Below, piece by piece: positions 7,351 to 12,247 of a DNA stretch of 12,247 nucleotides (positions are counted from its first letter, which is position 1; each line of letters begins with the position of its first letter). A program made the position numbers and the translations under genes. The DNA is from Chrysochromulina parva (taxonomy: Eukaryota > Haptophyta > Prymnesiales > Chrysochromulinaceae): assembly GCA_002887195.1 (NCBI GenBank), contig PJAB01001782.1, positions 1-12,247 of the forward strand. Direction: 5' to 3'. The notes beneath the pieces are model-generated. The model had not been told where the DNA came from. It ran no database searches and saw only the letters and a list, made by a program, of their open reading frames with translations.

Positions 7351-7986
7351 CGGGCCGGCCGCGAGTGCAGAGAGCGACCAAGGCTGCCCTGGGCACGCCT
7401 ATAGCAGCCCGGCCGGGGGTGGCCCTACGTATACAGGGGAATGACGACCTCAGAAAGCTTCGCCCCGCGTCACAGCTTCATGTTAATACACACAACACGT
7501 AAGCTTCACACACTTGCAGTGTGAAACCGATGTGAAACCAAAAATCCCAGAAAGCGACGACACCGGGTCTTGCCTGGCCTTCGCTCACAGACGGAGACGC
7601 GGAACCCGGACCAGACAACAAGTAGGCTTCCTTCAGAGGCGCACCACAGAACGGTCACACACCCTCACACACGGACCGCGCATTCTGCTCTGACGACGTA
7701 TTTAACGGGTGTCCTGTTACTTAAAAAGGACCGATAATTTGCTGTGCCAATTGAGAATTGTGCTGTGCGCGATTGCGGATTGGCTATCCGTCAATTGTAT
7801 GCGTGTTAGCTGTCAGCTGTGTGTCGTCTCAGTGTCGAGTCGTGGGCTCGTAATTACATTCCTCAGTAGTGGTAGATGGACCAGAAGTATGCGCTTAATA
7901 CCGTTACCGCCCATTAATACCGGGCATCTACTTACTCGCCAGCTCGAGTTGTGGGATTTCGATTGTACTTCTGTATACAGCGATCG
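7351..7986. other. Noncoding region upstream of the membrane-protein gene
   Basis: These 636 bp contain the presumed promoter of the minus-strand membrane-protein gene and the 3' flank of the next minus-strand gene. Base composition is visibly less GC-rich than the genes. Seen: a 7-bp inverted repeat TTCACAC/GTGTGAA with a 7-nt loop (7505-7525), TGTGAAACC repeated at 7520-7528 and 7531-7539, and TTAATACCG-type repeats near 7896-7922. An additional 5' exon of the membrane-protein gene could hide here. The 210-codon plus frame (7709-8341) is mostly antisense to the next gene. Confidence 0.5.
7505..7539. promoter_or_regulatory. Inverted repeat plus direct repeat, possible regulatory element
   Basis: TTCACAC (7505-7511) pairs perfectly with GTGTGAA (7519-7525). 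The right arm continues into TGTGAAACC, which is repeated 11 bp downstream, about one helical turn. The location, ~160 bp upstream of the first coding segment of the minus-strand membrane-protein gene, suits a transcription-factor site. No factor can be named. Confidence 0.3.
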
Positions 7987-8583
7987 TCATCCGATCTCCA
8001 CCACGTCAGCCCTGGCGGGTGGCCGCGATCGCACGTCGCGCTCACGCATCTGCGCGACCGTGATTGCAGCCGCGCGCTCGGCGGCGGCCTCCACGGCCGC
8101 CGCCTCATCCGCCGTCTCGAAGAACTCGCGCACATCCTCCAAGCCCGGGTCCTCAGCGTCGACTGTAATCTTCTGCACCTTGAGCAGCTCGGCGAGCGTC
8201 GGTTCCTTGCCGCCGCCTGCCATCGGCCCGGCGGCCACCATCGTCGCCGCGGACGCGCGTGCGGCGATCTGCGCAGCGGCCGGCAGCGACCGGATGATCT
8301 TCTCCATCTCTGGCGCAAGCGGTGCTGCAGCCTGCGTCTGAGCCATCATCTCATCAAGGGCCTCAGTGTTGCCCATCGAAGAGGCCATGGCTGCTGCGGT
8401 GATGGCAGCATCGAGGCCCGCTTTCTCTGCATCCTGGCGCCGCTTCTCCTCCTCCTCCTGCTTGCGCTTTGCAATGGTGGCTGCCGTGTATTCTGCAACG
8501 TGGTCTGCCTTGGGCTTGTCCTCGTCATCCGAGTCATCGAGGTTGTCCCACTTGGAGTAGTCCACCGTCTTGTGCGGCGGCAT
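7987..8583 (-). CDS. Small protein with CDC37-like acidic N-terminal motif, 198 aa
   Basis: ATG at 8583. Residues 7-22 read VDYSKWDNLDDSDDED. CDC37, the HSP90 kinase co-chaperone, starts with a very similar VDYSxWDxIExSDDED motif whose Ser13 is a CK2 site; the matching Ser18 here is followed by DDE. Residues ~35-58 form a charged helix (KRKQEEEEKRRQDAEKA), and the rest is Ala-rich helix with Met- and Gly-rich stretches. The kinase-binding helices and middle domain of CDC37 are absent and the protein is about half its length, so this is not CDC37 itself. It may share only the short motif. No signal peptide or membrane segment; probably cytosolic. A strong 3' splice site lies 33 nt upstream of the ATG, and those 33 nt are open in frame, so a further 5' exon (coding or UTR) is likely. 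Confidence 0.75.
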   Translation of the reverse strand: MPPHKTVDYSKWDNLDDSDDEDKPKADHVAEYTAATIAKRKQEEEEKRRQDAEKAGLDAAITAAAMASSMGNTEALDEMMAQTQAAAPLAPEMEKIIRSLPAAAQIAARASAATMVAAGPMAGGGKEPTLAELLKVQKITVDAEDPGLEDVREFFETADEAAAVEAAAERAAAITVAQMRERDVRSRPPARADVVEIG

Positions 8584-9004
8584 GCTGGCGTGTGCGTGCC
8601 GCTCGCGGCTTGGTGCCTGAGAAGAGAAACCACATCAGAAGACGAGCAGCTGTCTCGAGCGTGTGAGCACTCGAGTCTCGGTCGCTGTATTTGTGAACAC
8701 GTGAGTCGACTTTTTTCACGTTCTTTTTCTCGTGTTTCAGAGGGCAGATTTGTAACTGAACACAGCTAACGTCACGGCGCGGGACATGGATCATGGAAAC
8801 GTGAGGGATTAATATCTGGATTTGCACCCCTTCCTCATAGTCACATACGCCCTGATTACAAACTGAGTGTCAACGCAAGCGCAAGCGCGAATACCAATAC
8901 ACATACAGCAGTCAGTGTCACAGCGCTATACACAACGATTTCCGAGCGTGCACACAGATCCTTGCGCCTCACGCACGATCTCTCGACCACTGCCCCCCTG
9001 TTAT
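8584..9004. other. Noncoding spacer with a probable 5' UTR intron of the adjacent minus-strand gene
   Basis: These 421 bp lie between the 3' end of the GLE1-like frame and the start of the 198-aa gene, both minus. They hold the promoter and probable 5' leader of the latter. On the minus strand, TTCTGAT followed by GTTTCTCTTCTCAG|GCACC (AG at 8618-8617) is a good branch point, pyrimidine tract and acceptor. GGC|GTATGTGAC near 8848 is a candidate donor. Nothing else is recognisable. Confidence 0.5.
8617..8640 (-). other. Probable 3' splice site upstream of the CDC37-motif gene
   Basis: The minus-strand sequence GATGTGGTTTCTCTTCTCAG ends at 8617 and is an almost ideal polypyrimidine tract plus AG. 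The downstream exon begins at 8616 and reaches the ATG at 8583 after 33 nt without an in-frame stop. Confidence 0.5.
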
Positions 9005-12000
9005 TCAAAAGTCGCCCCCATTGGCGTCCCTCAGGTCGTCGGGCGGCTTGTACTCTGGCATATCAGCCTCTTTCGGCTTGGGGACACGACCCCCTTTTGC
9101 AAGCAGGACGTTCGTGTCTGTGAGCCACGACTCGAGGTTCACGCGGGCTGCCTTCTCCTCGGCCGGGTCGCCTTGCCTGGAGACCTTGTCGCGGATTTTG
9201 GTTATGTATTCATTTTGTAGGAATGCCAAGAGCTTCGGGAATTGCTTGGGGTAAGCGGCGTGTAGCGCGTGCGCGCACGGCTTGAGGAACGCAAGTAGGA
9301 TGGTCGCGGTGATGCTCCCCGGCGGATGGTTGAGCAACCGAGCGAGCCACGCCCATGCGCGCGCCATGGGCGAAAGTGCCATGGGCAAAACCCCCTTGGG
9401 TGCAAAGCCCCCAGGCACCGAAAGCGGAGGCATCTTAGCAGCTCTGCCCCAATCGAAATTCGCGTTTCCGGCCGACTGCGGCGGGAATTGGGCAATCGAC
9501 GACTGCTGGAGCAGCGCGGCGTACAGCGTCACGTACCCCGCCATGCGCGCGTAAAAGTCCTTCTTGGTCTCACCCTGCTTGTAGCCCTGGAGCGCCTCAA
9601 GAGTGATGCCGGTCGTTTTTTTCGGGTAGTATGGGACGCAGTAGCAGCACGAGGCCTGCAGGCGCGCGAGAAGGCAATCCCAAAGCACCGGGCACCTTCC
9701 GCCCACATGCAACACGAAGCCCGACAGCGCGTACGCCATCCCCGGCTGCTTGTCTACCATCGTCGCGCAGGAGGTATCGATCACCTGGGCGATGGTGGCA
9801 CACACGGCACGCTCGCCCTCGGGGCCAGTTTGCGATGCACTGGCCAGTTCGCGAAGCACCAATTCGGCGCGCTCCCAAACGGTGAAATGCACGCACACGA
9901 CCTGTCCCACAAGCATCTTGGCTGCTTTGCATGTGTCCTTTAGCGACTGTGGCTGCTTTGCATTCTTCGAATTCTTCTCGTCCTGCTGCGCAATGCCCTT
10001 CGAGCCCTCCCACTCCGCAAGAAGCCCCGCCTCGCTCGTCTGACCGCTGCTCGCACCCGGGGCCGCGGGGGCAGGGGCGGCCAGAGCACCGGAACGTACC
10101 GGGCCAGGGGCGGGAGCGGGGCCTTGGACGGGGGCCGAAACAGCTGCTGGCGCCTTCTTAGCAGCCTCGGCGGCTTTCGCCTGCTCATCAGCCGCCTTGC
10201 GTGCCTCTGCCTCCTCCCGCGCCTTCTGTACAGCCTCTTGACGCGCCTTCTCCTGAGCCGCCCTGAGCTCCTTCTCCTGAGCCGCCCTGAGTGCCTCTTC
10301 TTTTTCCCGCGCCTTGCGCGCCTCTTGTTCCTCTTTGGTCCGGGCTGCGTCACGCACCTTTTGCTCCTCCTGCAGAATTGAAAGTGCCTCTTTGAGCTTC
10401 TCTCCCACGCCGCGCCCCGCCGCACATGCGGCCGACGTCTCCCTGTACACGCTCTCGTAGAAGTTCTCCATTTCGCGCTCAGCCTTTGCTGTTTCAGCGT
10501 TGGGATCGTCCCAGGCAAGGCGCTCGTGCTGCCGCTGCCGCGCAGAGTGCGGCACGCTGTCCCAGGCAAGGCGCTCGTGCTGCCGCTGCCGCGCAGAGTG
10601 CGACACGCTCAGTACGGCGCGCTCTACCCGGGCAGCGCCGCACACATGATCGTCTCGAGCGTCGTCTCGAGCGCAAAGCCTCTGGGCGGTGTGGGGGGCG
10701 TGTTTGGGCGGACTGATCGACAGCTCGAGCTTCACCTGTCGATCGTCGATGATCCGATGCTGACTGGCGTCGTCCGGTAGCCGGCTACCGACTGGGCTGC
10801 TGGCGTTCGGATACATGTCCAGAATCCGGAGCAGGATGGCCTTACGCTTCGGGGCGCGTTCCGCGGATGCGCGCATCAGAGGCCACTCGCTGCCGCCCAA
10901 GCTGCTGCCGCCGAAGGCTGAGACCCACCCCGCCTTGCCGCCCCAGGAGGTGAAGGGGGCGGCGAGGGCGGTGGTGGTGAGGGACGCGCGCATGCGGCCG
11001 AGCCCCCGAATGCTATGCGCATCGTCCCCATCTGCTGGGAAGCTACTGGGCGTCTGCTGTGCCGCCGTCGCCGCCGTCGCCGCCGCCGTCGGCGGCGCCG
11101 CAGTCGGCGGCGCCGCAGTCGGCGGCGCCGCAGTCGTGGAGGCACTCGCGCTGCCGAAGCGAAGCGTGGTGTTCGGCGTGACGGAGGTGGAGGCGAAGGT
11201 GGCGGGCTCGGAGTCGGCAGCGAGGGTGGTGGTGAGGGTGGAGGAGGCGAGGGTGGAGGGCTCGGGGGTGGAGGCGAGGGCGGCGGCAAGGGTGGCGGTG
11301 GTGAAGGCGGCGGGCTCGGCGGCGGCGGCGATGGTGGCGGGCTCGGAGGTGGCGCGGACAGAGGCGGGGAAGGCGGAGGCGGCACGGGCGGCGGAGGCGA
11401 TGGTGGAGGTGGCGAGGGCGGCGGCAAGGGTGGCGGCGGCAAGGGCGAAGGCGATGGAGGAGGTAGCGAAGGCGGCGAGGGTGGCGGCGGCGATGGGGGC
11501 GGCGAGGCCCCACCTCGGCTCGCCCCCCCTCCTCGGGACTGCACCATGGCTCGTCGCAGCGGCGTGCGCAACGTGCGCATCTTGGTCGAAGTACGATGGC
11601 GGCGGCGGTGGCCGAGTGGCAGGGTCGTGCGCCGACGGGAGCGTGGAGTACGAGGTTGTCATCGGCTGCACGGCGGCACGAGTGGGAGACCGAAGATCAG
11701 TGCCAGGCTGTATCGAACAATCATAGCTGTTGGAGTTGCCATAGTACAGCTGGCTCACGGGCGCCGCCGCTTTGCGCTCCTCGAAGGCCGGAGAGAGGTA
11801 CGGCGCGGGGCGCTGTTCACCAACAGGACGCAACCGCACGACAGCATTGGGCCGCTGCTCCTCGCGGCGCATTGCGGTCCGTTTCGCTTGGAAGACGAGA
11901 AGCCCGATCATGGACAGGACGATGGCGCAGGTGGAGATGGGCGCAATGTAGATGAGGTACGCCGCCGCCAGGCCCGAGACGGCGCCAATAGACAGGATAG

Positions 12001-12040
12001 TCGCGGCGTCGCGCATGGTGGCATGGTGGCGACGAAGCAT
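9005..12040 (-). CDS. GLE1-like mRNA export factor with N-terminal membrane hairpin (1,011-codon frame, possibly two genes)
   Basis: Residues ~675-960 match the GLE1 C-terminal domain: a CxVPYYPKK segment (~800-808), ALQGYKQ, then RMAGYVTLYAALLQ, then WAWLARLLNHPP..TATILLAFL..HAL...Y..QF.KLL (~896-945). GLE1 acts at the cytoplasmic face of the nuclear pore, where with inositol hexakisphosphate it activates the DEAD-box helicase DBP5 in mRNA export. Residues ~550-630 form a Lys/Glu/Ala coiled coil, as is usual before the GLE1 domain. Unusual parts: two hydrophobic helices at ~12-53, and a middle (~160-300) that is Ala/Thr-rich in this frame but a clean Ser-Pro repeat one frame away. GLE1 proteins are not normally membrane-anchored, so the gene may really start at Met350 (10993) or Met524 (10471, good Kozak), with the membrane/Pro-rich part a separate gene. 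Met9 (12016) has a GCCACCATG context. Confidence 0.75.
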   Translation of the reverse strand: MLRRHHATMRDAATILSIGAVSGLAAAYLIYIAPISTCAIVLSMIGLLVFQAKRTAMRREEQRPNAVVRLRPVGEQRPAPYLSPAFEERKAAAPVSQLYYGNSNSYDCSIQPGTDLRSPTRAAVQPMTTSYSTLPSAHDPATRPPPPPSYFDQDAHVAHAAATSHGAVPRRGGEPRWGLAAPIAAATLAAFATSSIAFALAAATLAAALATSTIASAARAASAFPASVRATSEPATIAAAAEPAAFTTATLAAALASTPEPSTLASSTLTTTLAADSEPATFASTSVTPNTTLRFGSASASTTAAPPTAAPPTAAPPTAAATAATAAQQTPSSFPADGDDAHSIRGLGRMRASLTTTALAAPFTSWGGKAGWVSAFGGSSLGGSEWPLMRASAERAPKRKAILLRILDMYPNASSPVGSRLPDDASQHRIIDDRQVKLELSISPPKHAPHTAQRLCARDDARDDHVCGAARVERAVLSVSHSARQRQHERLAWDSVPHSARQRQHERLAWDDPNAETAKAEREMENFYESVYRETSAACAAGRGVGEKLKEALSILQEEQKVRDAARTKEEQEARKAREKEEALRAAQEKELRAAQEKARQEAVQKAREEAEARKAADEQAKAAEAAKKAPAAVSAPVQGPAPAPGPVRSGALAAPAPAAPGASSGQTSEAGLLAEWEGSKGIAQQDEKNSKNAKQPQSLKDTCKAAKMLVGQVVCVHFTVWERAELVLRELASASQTGPEGERAVCATIAQVIDTSCATMVDKQPGMAYALSGFVLHVGGRCPVLWDCLLARLQASCCYCVPYYPKKTTGITLEALQGYKQGETKKDFYARMAGYVTLYAALLQQSSIAQFPPQSAGNANFDWGRAAKMPPLSVPGGFAPKGVLPMALSPMARAWAWLARLLNHPPGSITATILLAFLKPCAHALHAAYPKQFPKLLAFLQNEYITKIRDKVSRQGDPAEEKAARVNLESWLTDTNVLLAKGGRVPKPKEADMPEYKPPDDLRDANGGDF
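10508..10609. repeat. 51-bp tandem duplication, two copies
   Basis: Bases 10508-10558 and 10559-10609 differ at a single position (CGGCAC versus CGACAC). In the minus-strand GLE1-like frame they encode the 17-residue unit HSARQRQHERLAWDS/D-V-P twice, just before the coiled coil. The near-identity shows a recent in-frame duplication and supports this frame being translated here. Confidence 0.85.
11170..11523 (-). other. Ser-Pro repeat coding block in a different frame from its flanks
   Basis: On the minus strand the frame one base off the GLE1-like frame reads as (S-P-P-P/S-P-P-P-P)n for over 100 codons. All four Pro codons are used, and Ser is written TCG, TCC and AGC at equivalent repeat positions. 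Such synonymous variation indicates that this frame, not the Ala/Thr-rich one, was selected as protein. The block fades near 11180, and its left-flank sequence (V-T-P-N-T-T-L-R-F, then A-A-P-P-T repeats) makes sense only in the GLE1-like frame. Extensin-like Ser-Pro blocks are common in algal proteins. Confidence 0.6.
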
Positions 12041-12247
12041 TCTCCGCTCGCTTTCTCTTTCTCAGCACGCAGCGAACGTGTGGGTTCTGTTAATGTTTAG
12101 AGTGCTACCGCCGGCTTCCCCACACCCCGTTTGTCGTTTCGGTGGTGAGGTTCTCTTACTTTAGTCACTTTAGTTCTCTAGTCTCAGTCGTGTACAGGAC
12201 ATGTACATGTACATACACTGTCTCCTTACTATACCACATGTGACGAT
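12041..12247. promoter_or_regulatory. Upstream region of the GLE1-like/membrane frame
   Basis: These 207 bp precede the start of the minus-strand 1,011-codon frame and should contain its promoter. Seen: overlapping ACATGT/GTAC palindromes (ACATGTACATGTACATAC, about 12199-12216) and a TTTAGT-rich stretch (12158-12180) less GC-rich than the gene. No definite core promoter element. Confidence 0.35.

Noticed and set aside
7709..8341. 210-codon plus-strand frame
   Set aside because: More than half is antisense to the 198-aa gene, the rest covers noncoding spacer, and it has no recognisable domain.
11015..12100. 361-codon plus-strand Gly/Glu/Arg-rich frame
   Set aside because: The Gly-rich tract is the reverse complement of the Pro-rich block. 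Its flanks are basic, motif-free sequence, and the membrane helices lie on the minus strand.

Overview
The window looks like nuclear DNA of a GC-rich, gene-dense microbial eukaryote. The best guess is a secondary-plastid alga such as a haptophyte; that taxonomic guess is weak. Evidence for a eukaryote: homologues of strictly eukaryotic nuclear factors (a SNAPC4/SNAP190-type Myb protein and a GLE1-type mRNA export factor), AP2 and CXXC DNA-binding domains, at least one good GT-AG intron, Ala/Pro/Gly/Glu-rich low-complexity protein tracts, and no Shine-Dalgarno or operon logic.

Layout. (1) Positions 1-4757, minus strand: one uninterrupted reading frame of at least 1,585 codons that runs off the left edge of the window. 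I translated it codon by codon and met no stop between 4757 and 3. It encodes a SNAPC4-like N-terminal half (coiled coil, half Myb repeat, four Myb repeats), fused in frame to an AP2 domain, an acidic repeat region, a short CXXC zinc finger and two more AP2 domains. Because it has no stop inside the window it is easily overlooked, and the long plus-strand frames opposite it are shadows. (2) 4758-5021: a 264-bp divergent promoter region. (3) 5022-6230, plus: a charged coiled-coil protein with a strong hairpin over its stop codon. (4) 6231-6865: noncoding, between convergent genes, with GC-rich palindromes. (5) 6866-7350, minus: a small multi-pass membrane protein split by a 127-bp intron. (6) 7351-7986: noncoding. 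(7) 7987-8583, minus: a 198-aa protein with a CDC37-like acidic N-terminal motif; a good 3' splice site lies upstream of its ATG. (8) 8584-9004: noncoding. (9) 9005-12040, minus: a 1,011-codon frame with a GLE1 domain at its C-terminus and, oddly, two membrane helices at its N-terminus. In its middle a (Ser-Pro3-4)n block is readable only one frame away, so it may be two genes or carry compensating frame errors.

The genes do not form an obvious pathway. Two of the five act in RNA biogenesis (snRNA transcription and mRNA export), which is probably coincidence. The most interesting object is the SNAPC4-Myb/AP2/CXXC fusion, a DNA-reading architecture I do not recognise as described. All homology statements come from reading motifs, not from a database search.
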